From NCBI RefSeq assembly GCF_037975245.1, contig NC_092569.1:11766001-11830000 (forward strand): a stretch of 64,000 nucleotides of DNA, in the 5' to 3' direction. Positions 36,101 through 47,396 of the stretch are shown in pieces (position 1 is the stretch's first letter; each line of letters begins with the position of its first letter). The DNA comes from Apostichopus japonicus (taxonomy: Eukaryota > Echinodermata > Holothuroidea > Aspidochirotida > Stichopodidae). A model generated the notes under the pieces. That model did not search any database and was not told the origin of the DNA. It saw nothing but the letters and a program-made list of their open reading frames with translations. The position numbers and the translations under genes are program-made.

Positions 36101-39100
36101 CCAGTTTGTACCAATCTAGGAAAGGAATGAAGCAATTAAATTAATAAATGGTGTGCTAACGAACTAGAATGAAAAAGAAGATTAATCGCTTTCTACAGTC
36201 TACTAGTTTGTGCCAAACTTTTTGAAAACATTATTATTTTATCAGTTTCAGTTTTAGAAAAGGAATAAATTGCATTAGCCTTTTTTTTATAGCAAGTGCA
36301 GTAACACACTGTGTTGGCAGCCAATTAAAGATTAAAGATTTTTCACGGTCGTTTCCTCTGATCTTTTTGCGACAAACAAGAAAATGGAGGTTTAAGTACA
36401 AACAGCCTGTGTTCGTGAACTTGACATACCAATTGCATAATAGGCGAAGGTCAAATGTGTAAATGTGCATTACACGTCGCTTAGAGCAAAATGAGTCAAT
36501 AGTGTTATTTACAGCACTTAGCCGATAGTCAAACCAAAGGTTGTGATACTGGTTCAACAGTGTTTCTGTTGTCATTTTATGGTAGATGAAGGTAGGAGCA
36601 CTGAAAGCTCTCTATCAAGCAATTTTCTCTTCGCTTCAGACAAATTTGTTGCCATGCTTTGCAAAGTCCTGTTGCTTCTTGCTGATACCTCAGTAAATAA
36701 ATTGTTCAATTTCCTTAATTTCCTTACAGATCTAAACTGGTTCCACTTTACCAATAATCAGTGGGCTATCAGCTAACACAATTTCATGTAGATTAAACAT
36801 AAATCTAAAAAATAACAATTACTTGTTTTACATGTATATGAATAATTGCAAGGATGCACCATTGCACCCTTCGATGTTGAAATTCCCCAGAACAACAGAG
36901 TGACAAGAGAAAATGCCAAGTTCATCTGCAACAAAAGATTTGTGAAATTGTTTAAATTTGATACAGTAAAATAACATTCACTGAAAGTTTACATCTTCTC
37001 CCCCCCTCCCCCCCCCCCTTTTTCCAAGATAGCCAAGATACCTATTACGAAGTAACCTTACCCAAAATAAATCAAATTGAACTGGTGGAATAGAAAAAGT
37101 AATATTATTCTGACTGAATATTAGTAAAACTAAGGTTGGGCGAAATGACCAACACGGTTGGGCGAAATGACCAACACGGTTGGGCGAAATGACCAACACG
37201 GTTGGGCGAAATGACCAACACGGTTGGGCGAAATGACCAACACGGTTGGGCGAACTGACCATGCTGGTTGGGCGAAATGACCAACGCGGTTGGGCGAAAT
37301 GACCAGGCTGGTTGGGTGAAATGGCAGTTGGGCGAAATGGTTGTTGGGCGAAGTGACTCGCAAGCATCTCACTGCTCTATGGCAAGAATTTTAAAGAGGA
37401 CTGACACTTTACTGAAGGCTATGGTCACACTCTTTGTTTATACCATGGAGAAATAAAACTAGAAGTCAGAGACTTGCCATCTGCAATACAGAATGTAGGA
37501 TATGCTTAGCATAGTGTACAATTATGTGTTGTACAGTCCTGATTTGGCCTCTCTGTTTTGAAATTTCTAAGATAGATGCACTTTAATTTAACTGGATTTC
37601 TCTATCACAAGAAATTCATCTAATGTAAAATTGATGACTTCGCAGTGGCTTCAAGTTATGCTATCACAATTTGCGGAGAGTAAGAGATCAATCTTGTGCA
37701 AAGATAAATCGATATATTTTAACACTTTAATAGGAAGAAGTGTATGGAAGTATGAGATAATGGTATATTGCAATGATCGCAGTGACCTCAATTGACCTCT
37801 ACATGCATAACTTATACATGGTATCAATCACCTTGCAACTCATTTTTGTGTTGGACTTTTGACTTGATGGTATGAGTTGTAGTTGCTCAACTACAATATA
37901 CCATCATAGGGCTAAGTAAACTGCAGCCTACAGATTTTTCATGTAGTTTGCAAGTACGGTAATGGAAGGCTGAAGGTTGTGTGCTTCTTGTACTCTGTCG
38001 TGGCTGTTAGCTCCTCTCGGTACAAATCTTCCATTTCTGCCAAAAAAATAACACATAACAGCAGAAAGAGTTATTTATTTCTGCACCTAACAGAAGCCGG
38101 TCACCTTTGTTAGAAATAGTTTCAAAGTAAAACAAAATCAATTACATTAACGGTCTTTATTTGAGTTTTGTACCATGTTTAAATACTTATCAGTTTGTAT
38201 CCATACAAACATTCTCTCCCATGAAAACTGTATATGTGTCCCTTTAGATTGTTCAGAAATCATACTATAAGGAATCCTGTTATGGGCAGTTCGGTTTATT
38301 GAGATTTACACCGATTTCATGATCTGCTGTGATATATACGGAAACATAATATGCCTTACTGTAAATGTGTCCCTTTTTAATGTTCAGAAAATCAATGATA
38401 TAAGGAGTCCCTGCTTTGGCAGTTCAGTTTATTGAGATTTACACCAAATTCATGATCTGCTGTGATATATACGGAAACATAATATGCCTTACTGTAAATG
38501 TGTCCCTTTTTAATGTTCAGAAAATCAATGATATAAGGAGTCCCTGCTATGGGCAGTTCAGTTTATTGAGATTTACACCAAATTCATGATCTGCTGTGCC
38601 TAATATGGAAATATAATCTGCCTCACTGACAGTGCTTCAAAACCTACTTCTGGGGAGTATAATTGTAGAATAAGAACAGCATGAGATGTAATAAAACTCA
38701 TTTCTGTTTTATAGTGTGAGGCTTATAACATTAGGAGTGCAAAGCTGTGACCTAGTTATGTGGTGTTTCATTTTTACATGTCTCACGTGGATAAAACTTA
38801 TTTGTGGCTAGGCCTAGGCTATACCTATATCATTGCATTAGTAGGCTTAGCCTAATTAATTTCACCAAACATTTTTAAGTTTGACAAACAAGTACCCCCC
38901 CCCCCCCATAATTTACATTGAACTATAGTCTAGATTGAGATGATCCATTCACAAGTTTCTTGGTTTTTATAAATGAATAGTACAAAATTATCATTTTTTA
39001 AATTAAATTTCAAATGCATATAACCTAAGTTTACTAATATAGCTTAACTGGTTATAGCCTAGCCTGGGTAAGTTTTACACTCAGAGGTTAATGTAGGCCT

Positions 39101-42100
39101 CTACAATAAATGCATCACTTGCAATTTTAAGCAATCTCTTCCTTCACTGTCGGCAATCACTAATAGCCATTTCCCGAACATGTAAGACCACTAGTAGTAT
39201 AGCCTAAGCCTACAGTCTTTTAAAAGCGAAGGCAGGCTAGGCCTACATGGTCTAAGACTAAAGTGTACTGACCCCAAAGCACAAAGGTCTATGCATAATA
39301 TCACTATAATGTGTGGCTTTGATTAGGTGTGCCCTCAGGAGTTAGCGTACACCACAATTACTCGCATTTGGTAGAAGTAGTACTAGAGGCGGTCGTTAAT
39401 TAGGGAAGGTCTTGCTTTGAGTATGACACACAGTAGGAATATACTTACTTAGGTCTAGACTTAGGCCTAGTCCGAAAGTACTTACTATACAAATACTAGC
39501 CTATACTATCTCATAGCTAGTACAGCGTATTTACTACATCAGGGAAAGGATCTGGCCTAACGTAGCCTAACAACGTAAGAGCTAACGTTAGGTTATACTT
39601 CAATATCGCGCGTACTGACTGTACCGCAGAAATGACAAAATCGACATGATCCCGTTATTTCACCTTTCCATTTAAACACTGATTTAAGGTTATTCAAGGG
39701 CGGCGGAAGCACTTTCAATCTGGTGGGGGGGCACCGACATCAAAGGGCACTTTGCAGAAATTCGATTGGACTGATGCAGCCTTATATTTAGTACCCTTTA
39801 TAACCCTTATTGCATTATCTTATTTGCATAAACACATCTCTCCATCAACGCCCCCCACCCCCCTCAAGGAAAATATGCATATAGCACTGCAACATCCAAT
39901 GTGCACATTGGGACACAAGGAACAAGTTTTCTTTTGAGACAAAATGAGGTGAAAACATGCTAGTTGCTAATGTAGGAATCATCTTAATTAGAGTTTATTT
40001 CTTGATAATATCTTAACAATTTTTTTTCCATTCGAAATAGCTATTGAGTTTGACCCACTTAAATTCATTAAAAGTCAGGGGCGTAGCCAGGATTTGCAAA
40101 GTTGTGTGCACGACTATCTGAGCGAAGCGCCACCTTCGGTTGGCGCGGAGCGTCCAAGAAAATTTTTGGTTTTACAAACCCCTCAGATGGCCGGAAACGG
40201 CCCTTCCCGAGTGTTCATTCTGGTTCCCTGGCCTCTAATTGCTAACTTGAGACACCCCAATTTTTATGTAGAAAAGGGGCACATTTTTAACCTGAGGAAA
40301 AGTGGGGGGGCACGTGCCCCACGTGCCCCCCCCCCCGGTTCCCCGCCGCCCTTGAGGTTATTCATACCCCTTTGATCTAGCAAGAATTTGACTTTGTCAT
40401 ATGCAATAATTAGATGGTTATTTGCACATTTCCTCGTCTTATTTGACTGTTTCTCCTGCTTGCTTAACCCCCTATCATATATGAATATTTAGTGCGCTGA
40501 GGATGGAGCTAGCGCTGTAACCATCCTCTGCCCACCAAGGAGAAATCTACTGATGCCTTTAGATGATACATCTTTACACCATCAGAAAGAGCACCACCTT
40601 CTTCACACCCTCACTGTCTGTCAGCTTTTACTGTTTCTCTACAAAGTCACGTGACTTTGCTAAGAGGCTGACAAGAATAGAAAAACACTGCTTGTCCTAT
40701 AAAGACGAAGGTAAACAGTTTGAATATGTGGAATGACCAAAAGCGAAGTCAGTTCAGAAGATATTTTTTTAAATAATAATTGTTAAATAGCTAACAGGTA
40801 TTTAAGTTGGTGGGGCTTGTTCGCAGGGCAGCCCTGCGAATAGCCAGACACACACACACACCTTATTCACAGGGCAGCCCTGTGAATAGCCAGACACAAG
40901 TATCTTATTCACAGGGCAGCCCTGTGAATAGCCAGACACGAGCATCTTATTTGCAGGGCTGCCCTGTGAATAGCCAGACACATACACCTTATTCACAGGG
41001 CAGCCTTTGACTGGGTTAACGGGCTCAGTAATTTTTGGGCTATTCGAGTTTGCTTTGGGGCTATTCGAGTTTGCTTTTGGGCACCAGCTATCTTTTTGAG
41101 AGTCTTAATTGGGAGCCTCTATATTTTGAGGAATTTATTGGCCTTTGGGATTCCTATCTTCCCGGCAAACACAAAAACGTTTTTGAAACGTTATTAAAAT
41201 GTTTCGTCTTTTGTTTTGATAACGTTATTTGTGGTGTAATAAATATGTCACGAAAACGTTTTCAGGTTATCATTTCGAAACATTTTTTCGTAATAACATT
41301 AATATAACATTAATATCTCATAAAAACGTTATGCCGACGCTTTTATAACACCACATTTAACGTTATAAAAATATATTTTAGAGGCTCTATTAAAAATGTT
41401 ATGATAACGTTTTGTGTTTGCTGGGTTAATGCTGTTAAGATTGGTTTTGGGAGCCTAGGGCCTTAAGATTGAGCCAGTCTAGCATTAGTACCGCCAACAT
41501 AAAAATGTCATCCCTCGATCACGTTCACCTTTTTTTTGCAGAGTGACTGCTCATTTGCATGTAAAGGTGTGGGAGGGGGGTGTCACACCTTTGACCATAT
41601 TGGCTTTCAGGCAATATCGGCTTTTGGGGAATCCCAAGATAAGCTCCCTTAAAATAAGCTTTTAAACTTGAACTGCTGGGACTCCAAAAATTAGCTTATG
41701 AAGTGGCTAAGACTATTTGGGAACAAAAGGTTGGCTTTTTCAAGGCCCCTAAACTGACTGGTATCAATAGCAAAACCTAATAATAAACCTATTTTCAAAA
41801 TCGTCACAGCCCTGCGAATAAGGTTCCGTGTACGTTATTTGCCGGTCTGCCCTGCGAATAATCACTTCGATTTAAGTTATTACTTTACTTGTAATCGAGC
41901 GGAACAGGAATTTATGGATATTTCTACTGTTCCATGTTCGTTTCATACTCCAGACAACCTATTGTTTTTTCATTAATAGAGACAGACTTAAGTGGAACTG
42001 ATTAATTGAAAGGTGTGAAATACCAACAGAATTTACATCTGTTTTCTCAAGATTTTCGCAAGTTGCAAACACAGAGAAAGAAAGAACCTCTTTATTTACC

Positions 42101-45100
42101 TTTAACAAATTCACCTTTTAATTGTGTTCTCTATTTAAGATGATACTACCAAGCAGAGCACCAACTCTTTGTCTGGGACTACGGTCTCCCCAGTTGAAAC
42201 AACCACGCAGAGCGCAACCTCACCGCCGATTAGCACACTCTCCTCTTTGCCTGACACTACGGTGTCCTCGGTTGAAACAACCACGCAGAGCACAACCTCA
42301 CCACCGATTAACACACTCTCCTCTTTGCCTGACACTACGGTGTCCTCGGTTGAAACAACCGTGCTGAGCACCACCTCACCGCCGATTAGCACACTTTCCT
42401 CTTTGCCTGACACTACGGTGTCCTCGGTTGAAACAACCGTGCTGAGCACCACCTCACCGCCGATTAGCACACTCTCCTCCTTGCCTGACACTACGGTGTC
42501 CTCGGTTGAAACAACCAAGCAGAGCACCACCTCACCGCCAGTTGAAAGCTCCTCTCAGTCAATCGACACAACTCTTTTATCAACCCCGACTGCCTGCCTA
42601 CTTGGTCAGCTGCGATGCTACAATGATGACAATGAAATGGTCTGTGCGGCACCTGAGAATTGCACATGTCAAATGACAAGTGTGAATGCAAGCATTTCGG
42701 TGAGTTTCCCAATTCTTTACTTCTGCAGCCAGATATCGAGAAGTCACTTAATATAAAATAAATGACTTTCAGATGTTTAAATTCAAGTACAAATGACAGT
42801 ATTCTGCCAGTTTCCTCTTGACTCTACGTTAATTTTGATATACTGCTATCCATTCTTTATGCCGACAGCAAAAAAAAATATCATCATCATCATCGTCGTC
42901 TTCACTTTAATCGTCATCGTCGTCGTCATCTTCGTCACTACAGTTATCATTACTATCGTTATAGTTATTCCTATTATTGTTATAATTTACTATCACTGTT
43001 TACAACCACGTTACTATTGCACAGGCCGGTGGATTTTATGTCAACCCTGATTGTACAAGAATGGCTCACTGTATCAATGGCAGTGTCACGTGGGATGACG
43101 TATACAGTTGCAGCCCCAATGCACAGTGTGAGAAACAAGGCAACGTACACCAATGTTACTGCACGGCTGGTTACTATGGTGATGGAAAAACATGTTTGCA
43201 GGTTACTAACTGCCAAGATGTATATACTGCTGGTATTAACGAAAGTGGTATCTACACCATTAAACCAACTGGCTGGCCTGGATCACCATTTCCAGTGTAT
43301 TGCAACATGGCTGACGGAGGTGGATGGACGGTAAGTCATAATAGAATCTAGATTTCTGTAGGCTTTTGGTATATAATTCACAAATAATGAATCACAGATG
43401 ACATAAACTATTTACTGATGTTTAATATTAAGTAATTACTTGCGTCATTAGTTTATTTAATTAGCATTACACAGATACAGACTGAAAGATTGTGACAAAT
43501 CCGGATTGTCCTCCGTTGAATTCTATTTGTTTGTCTGTGATTGCTACGTTCAAATTGTTAACCTTAAAGCATTACTTATTACAAATACAAATACAATGCT
43601 AGTTGTAACAACAGTGGTATCTACGCCATTAATTAAACCAATTAACTGATCTGGCTTACCGTACTCTTTAATGATACATTGTTAAAAACGACAAACGTTT
43701 CAAGCGTTTATTTTAGAATTCCCTCAGTGAGTACACGCTACCTTACACCGAAGTGAAATGTTACATTACTTAAGAAATATGTTGCCCACAACAGGGAGAA
43801 GAAAAAAACGCGATCTCGTCCATCAAAAATAAGCTGCGTTGAATGTTCAACCGACTCGTCGTGCACACAATCTCCTTTGCCGTGTCACATAATCAACATT
43901 CATAAAATTTGTTTTTTGAGAAATGAGTTGATATTTCCTATAGTCCGGTATACGATGACATTATGGACCAATACATATGTTATCAGGGGGAAAACGCACT
44001 TCACGTATATAAGTTACATTGATACATTGATTACTTCTTAACTTATTGATTTTGTTTAACATAGATTGTATATGGCAATGGGGGAAGGTGTTAAAAAACG
44101 TATTTAAATGAATTGCAGGCAATAACGTTCAATAACAAGAAGGTACATGTCGAGTGTGCTATATTGATTTCAAGGGAGTAGAAATATCACAAACCAGAGA
44201 AGATCGAATTCAAGAAGAAGTATACTAGTATTGCATTACTCAAAACACATGTATTTAGAAAACATATAAAACCGTATGATAATGAATATTATAAAACAAC
44301 TAACATAAAACATTATAAGCTGAACTTAAAATGTTGACTTATATGTTTGCATGCATGACACAATTATTTTACACATTTACACATCAACACTATTATGGTG
44401 CACGTGAATAATAACAAATAAAAATGCCCCAGTGCCCCCCTTCCTCCGGCTCCTACCCCCTGAGTGTAACAGAATAGTGACAATATCGGTACTCTCTTGT
44501 AATTTTGTTTTCTTTATGTGATTGCTACTAGAAGTCAAATAGCATAAGCTCGTAAAATGCCAATCTTCTTTTTCTGTTTACTATGGATTGTCTTATATTC
44601 GATTATGTTCTTTAAGTACTCGGTAACTGACTTATTTATGTTCATCCTTTGGTTCTGTTCCGTAAGTCTTCATAAATATTCCCATGACTTCTGAGTTTTG
44701 TATAACTTTGTAAATCTTAGGAAGTCCTTAATTTATTTTGATTTCAGGTGTTCCAACGTCGAGTTAATGGTTCTGTTGATTTTTACCGTAACTGGACCAG
44801 CTACAAAGAAGGCTTTGGTCAGATCGTTCATGAATTTTGGTTGGGTAATGACAAGCTGTATTACATCACCAATCAAGAGAACTATCAAATCCGGATTGAT
44901 CTGGTCGACAGGGAAGGGACTCCACACTTCGCTGAATATGACTCGTTCCGTATCAACGATGAAAATGACAAGTATCGTCTGTCCGCGGTGGGAACTTACA
45001 GCGGAACAGCAGAAGTACGAAATACCCGATGTGAGTTAAATAAATAATGGGGGTGTTTCCATCTTTTGCCATCTTAGATTACCAAATTCTATCTCGGCCA

Positions 45101-46032
45101 TTAATGTAAATAACTACATAAATAGTTGTTTATCTGAACAAATTATTAAGCACAATCATAAAATATGCTAATTTTTTTTCAATTAATCATAACATAATTA
45201 TAATAAAGCCATTGTCACGGCTTATTCTACATATAGTTGGAACTTATTTATTGTCCCTCTATAGTTGTGCCATTTACTTGTTCTAAGTTTATATTCTCCA
45301 TTTGGATATCAAAACGTTTTGTAGAAAAAACACGAAATTTATGGGTTATACGTATATGTATAAGTTTTTGACGGATGATTAAGTACTAGCAAAATATTGA
45401 ACGTATAGTTTGTGCGTAATAATGCTATAAATGCATGGGGCGTTTTTGTTTCATGTTCTGTCATAGATATCACTCTACCATACCAGCAATATAAAGAGGG
45501 GAAAGATTTTGAACTTTATTGCTAGTGTGGAGTAATATGACTTTACCGTTCAAAATTTAACAATGAGTGACCCTTCAGTATTACACTCTAATCGTATGAT
45601 ATATTTTAAATCAATATTTCTAATATGAAAGAGATTTTGATTAAAAGTTTCTTAATGGTATGTGATATTTTATATTATACGCACTAGGGTGGAAAAGGGT
45701 TATGCGGCTTAAACGTCAGTGCATTATGTATCTTTTTCTCTTTTGTCTTAACAGACAACGAAAATGCTTTGAAATATCAGTTCAACAGTTTCTTTAGTAC
45801 TTACGATCAAGATAATGATAAGAATACTCGTCACTGTACGGTAGTCTTACAAGGCGCATGGTGGCACAACGAGTGCTGTAGATCCAATCTCAATGGCAAC
45901 TACTTCGCTAGTGTCATTCCTTCCACTACGGGTTGTTGTGGGGGCCATTCCTCTATCTGTTGGAACAAACTACCAGGACCTGACCATAACATCAAATACA
46001 CCGAGATGAAGATTCGACCTGTACGTGATTAA
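31836..46032 (+). CDS. FReD gene B: signal peptide, mucin-like, EGF-like and fibrinogen-related domain protein
   Basis: Six exons (31836-31917, 32667-32732, 42140-42699, 43025-43330, 44748-45030, 45755-46032) have GT-AG borders. Their split codons join correctly (AGA, GAT, TAC), giving 524 residues. Residues 1-26 are a hydrophobic signal peptide. Residues 28-50 are a short linker with two cysteines. About 62-185 is a Ser/Thr/Pro mucin-like stalk of 26-residue repeats, followed by a cysteine-rich bridge. The EGF-like module is 246-293. The FReD is 299-519, with DQDND calcium-type and AWWHNECC motifs. FReD proteins recognise sugars or acetyl groups on microbes, so a secreted, heavily O-glycosylated recognition protein is inferred. 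Intron 2 is 9.4 kb and could hide further exons. Confidence 0.85.
31918..32666 (+). other. Intron 1 of gene B
   Basis: 749 bp, GTGAGT to TTTTAG. A short minus-strand open frame here is not convincing. Confidence 0.75.
32667..32732 (+). CDS. Gene B exon 2: short linker
   Basis: 66 nt with acceptor CGCTTTTAG and donor GTAAGA, phase 1 at both ends. It reads LCKFAEKFPGVGGSCYKG, and its last G joins AT of exon 3 to make Asp. Confidence 0.78.
33037..33104. repeat. (TA)n microsatellite
   Basis: About 68 bp of AT repeats within intron 2 of gene B. Confidence 0.97.
34184..34650. repeat. 77-bp minisatellite, about 6 diverged units
   Basis: Each unit of about 77 bp contains three CCTGGT-headed sub-repeats (CCTGGTTAATGCTAATACTAT is typical of one). 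The pattern decays at the right end. Open frames here follow the period. Confidence 0.92.
34651..37133. other. Intron stretch with no recognisable gene
   Basis: Minus-strand frames at 35653-35919, 36234-36575 and 36572-36754 lie close together but match no family I know. A pyrimidine/C-rich tract lies at 36997-37023. Confidence 0.5.
37134..37356. repeat. 22-bp minisatellite
   Basis: Eight units of GGTTGGGCGAAATGACCAAC plus two bases, five of them identical, followed by about three shortened units. Not coding. Confidence 0.96.
38230..38620. repeat. About 132-bp tandem repeat, 3 units
   Basis: Units start near 38230, 38361 and 38494 (TGTAAATGTGTCCCTTTTTA). The last two are almost identical and the first is diverged. 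Confidence 0.93.
39695..40354. mobile_element. hAT-like non-autonomous element, 660 bp
   Basis: Inverted ends CAAGGGCGGCGG are flanked by a perfect 8-bp duplication AGGTTATT (39687-39694 and 40355-40362). An inner segment from about 40077 starts CAGGGGCGTAGCCAGGAT and carries the module GACTATCTGAGCGAAGCGCC seen in the other hAT-like copies. It may be a nested or fused second element. No transposase is seen. Confidence 0.87.
40816..41008. repeat. 42-bp array of palindromes
   Basis: Four and a half units, each with a near-perfect 21-bp palindrome (TTCACAGGGCAGCCCTGTGA type) followed by ATAGCCAGACAC and a variable tail. The first palindrome uses TTCGCAGGG...CCCTGCGAA, with matched changes in both arms. 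Related pieces in inverted orientation occur at 41807-41860. Confidence 0.9.
41036..41083. repeat. Two copies of a 22-bp repeat
   Basis: GGGCTATTCGAGTTTGCTTT occurs twice in tandem. It shares the GGCTATTC word with the complement of the palindromic array next to it. Confidence 0.8.
41161..41425. mobile_element. 265-bp MITE-like element with AACGTT repeats
   Basis: The ends are CCCGGCAAACACAAAAACGT and the complement of CCCAGCAAACACAAAACGTT. Inside are many AACGTT words in both orientations. TT flanks each end, which may be a 2-bp target duplication. Superfamily not assigned. Confidence 0.8.
41807..41860. repeat. Inverted relatives of the palindromic array
   Basis: Two CCCTGCGAATAA words face the array at 40816-41008 in opposite orientation. 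They could mark the other end of a roughly 1-kb unit. Confidence 0.55.
42140..42699 (+). CDS. Gene B exon 3: mucin-like Ser/Thr repeats and Cys bridge
   Basis: 560 nt, acceptor CTCTATTTAAG, donor GTGAGT, entering in phase 1 and leaving in phase 0. It encodes Ser/Thr/Pro repeats (DTTVSSVETT, TSPPISTLSS), then LRCYNDDNEMVC and CTCQ. Many potential O-glycosylation sites and N-glycosylation sequons such as NCT and NAS are present. Confidence 0.88.
42177..42546 (+). repeat. 78-bp coding minisatellite in exon 3
   Basis: Unit starts at 42177, 42255, 42333, 42411 and 42489 are exactly 78 bp (26 codons) apart. The units are nearly identical, so length changes would keep the frame. Confidence 0.96.
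42700..43024 (+). other. Intron 3 of gene B
   Basis: 325 bp, with ATC/GTC repeats near 42886-42960 and the empty hAT site at 42976-42983. Confidence 0.85.
43025..43330 (+). CDS. Gene B exon 4: EGF-like module and N-terminal FReD
   Basis: 306 nt, phase 0 at both ends. The EGF-like module (NPDCTRMAHC through YYGDGKTC) is followed by NCQDVYTAGINESG and VYCNMADGGGWT. It differs from copy A by many residue changes in the EGF half and one extra codon. Confidence 0.92.
43331..44747 (+). other. Intron 4 of gene B
   Basis: Collinear with the copy A intron at 2714-4115. Nothing else is seen. Confidence 0.85.
44748..45030 (+). CDS. Gene B exon 5: FReD core
   Basis: 283 nt, acceptor TTGATTTCAG and donor GTGAGT. 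It contains VFQRRVNGSVDFYRNW, FWLGNDKLYYITNQ, FAEYDSFRI and YSGTAEV. No disruptions. Confidence 0.93.
45031..45754 (+). other. Intron 5 of gene B
   Basis: Phase-1 intron collinear with 4399-5123. Nothing else is seen. Confidence 0.85.
45755..46032 (+). CDS. Gene B exon 6: C-terminal FReD
   Basis: 278 nt after TCTTAACAG. It contains FSTYDQDNDKNTRHC, AWWHNECCRSNLNGNY and the end EMKIRPVRD with TAA. Relative to gene A, one codon is missing beside the DQDND site. Confidence 0.93.
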
Positions 46033-46094
46033 ATATAGCAAATATCTTCAATTTTCTGTATCCTTAGACGGAGTAAGCAGACGCTTCACCACAG

Positions 46095-46100
46095 ATTAAA
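46095..46100 (+). terminator. Candidate polyadenylation signal of gene B
   Basis: ATTAAA 63 nt after the stop, same place as in gene A. Motif evidence only. Confidence 0.3.
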
Positions 46101-46334
46101 TGAATATGACTTATAGTGTATTCCTAGAGATATTTACGAGCCTGAAACCCCACATCGAGCCTGAAATAATATCCTTCGTTCTCGTTAATATTTCGTCATT
46201 ATGAAGGTAAAATTTATTGCAATTTCAGTAGATTCATATTGCCTCAGATGTTGTCGTGTTCAGTTTTAATACAGTAGAGTAACGTAATCTTGTATCATTG
46301 TTTTAGTCCATTATTTACATTACAACAAAAAAAT

Positions 46335-47345
46335 ATTTCCCATTGATATTAAATTAACTGAGAATTTTATTTTATTTAAATTAAAAAACATTTACACTTC
46401 GTAAATGAAAATGTACCCTCCAAACTGAGGAAAATACAAGAATCTGTTTAGATGCCAAAATCCCTAGTTACTGTGTATTGCCGTATCACTGTTCAAATCA
46501 ACAGTTTTCCGACAGTTTGTTCCATTTTCGACATTTGAGAAAACATCATATCAACATTAGCCAATTGTAAGATAGGCTCCTGCATGGAATTTGTTAAATC
46601 TATTGTTGAATTGACATAGAATGTGTGTTTGTTGTGGTCCTAATGTAACATTTTTGTTTGCTCTTTAATTGTGATACCATATATTATTATTAATCATGCG
46701 AGTTTACACTGAGATTTAATTAGACGTGTTTCAATTGTGATGGTTTCGAAATAGTTATTACTTTTTTAATAATTTGTGGAAATCATCAACTTTGCAAATG
46801 TTAACAAATACTGAGAGAACCTGTTTCCAAATATATTAATATTTCCCATTGATATTAAATTAACTGAGAATTTTATTTTATTTAAATTAAAAAACAATTT
46901 ACACTTCGTAAATGAAAATGTACCCTCCAAACTAAGGAAACTACAAGAATCTGTTTAGATGCCAAAATCTCGTTACTAGGTATTGCCGTATCACTGTTCA
47001 AATCAACAGTTTTCCGAAAGTTTTTCCCATTTTCGACATTTGAGAAGACATCATATCAACATTAGCCAATGGAATTTGTTAACTCTATTGTTGAATTGAG
47101 ATGGAGTGTGTGTTTGTTGTGGTCCTAATGTAGCATTTGTGTTTGCTCTTTCATTGTGATACCATATATTATTATTAATCATGCGAGTTTACACTGAGAT
47201 TTAATTGGATGTGTTTCAATTGTGATGGTTTCGAAGTAATTATTACTTTTTAAAAATTTGTGGAAATCATCAACTTTGCAAATGTTAACAAATACTCAGA
47301 TAACCTTTTCCTTGTCATTTAGTGTATTAAATCGATTCTCCCAAA
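46335..47345. repeat. 506-bp tandem duplication, copy B only
   Basis: The segment beginning CCCATTGATATTAAATTAAC recurs 506 bp later with small differences. Copy A has one unit (about 5693-6190). No gene in it. Confidence 0.92.
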
Positions 47346-47396
47346 TCATGCGAACTCTTTAATTAACAAACATTTATCTATATATAAGGGATGGAT

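Larger units (their letters stand above)
32733..42139 (+). other. Intron 2 of gene B, transposon- and repeat-rich
   Basis: 9.4 kb between exons in matching phase. It holds a TA microsatellite, two minisatellites, a 132-bp tandem array, two short inverted-repeat transposons and a palindromic array. Other stretches (33110-34180, 34660-37130, 37360-38225, 38625-39690, 41430-42139) show no gene I can recognise. A minus-strand pair of open frames at 36234-36754 is unexplained. Confidence 0.7.

Noticed and set aside
37130-37372. Repetitive protein reading VGHFAQP units
   Set aside because: A shadow of the 22-bp minisatellite. The 22-bp period runs through all frames in turn and no splice or start context fits.
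40816-41008. CRISPR array
   Set aside because: Repeats are palindromic and regular, but there are no unique spacers of constant length, no cas genes, and the host DNA is eukaryotic and intron-bearing.
42135-42530. 131-codon minus-strand frame opposite the mucin exon
   Set aside because: It is the antisense shadow of the 78-bp coding repeat. The plus-strand exon has matching splice phases.
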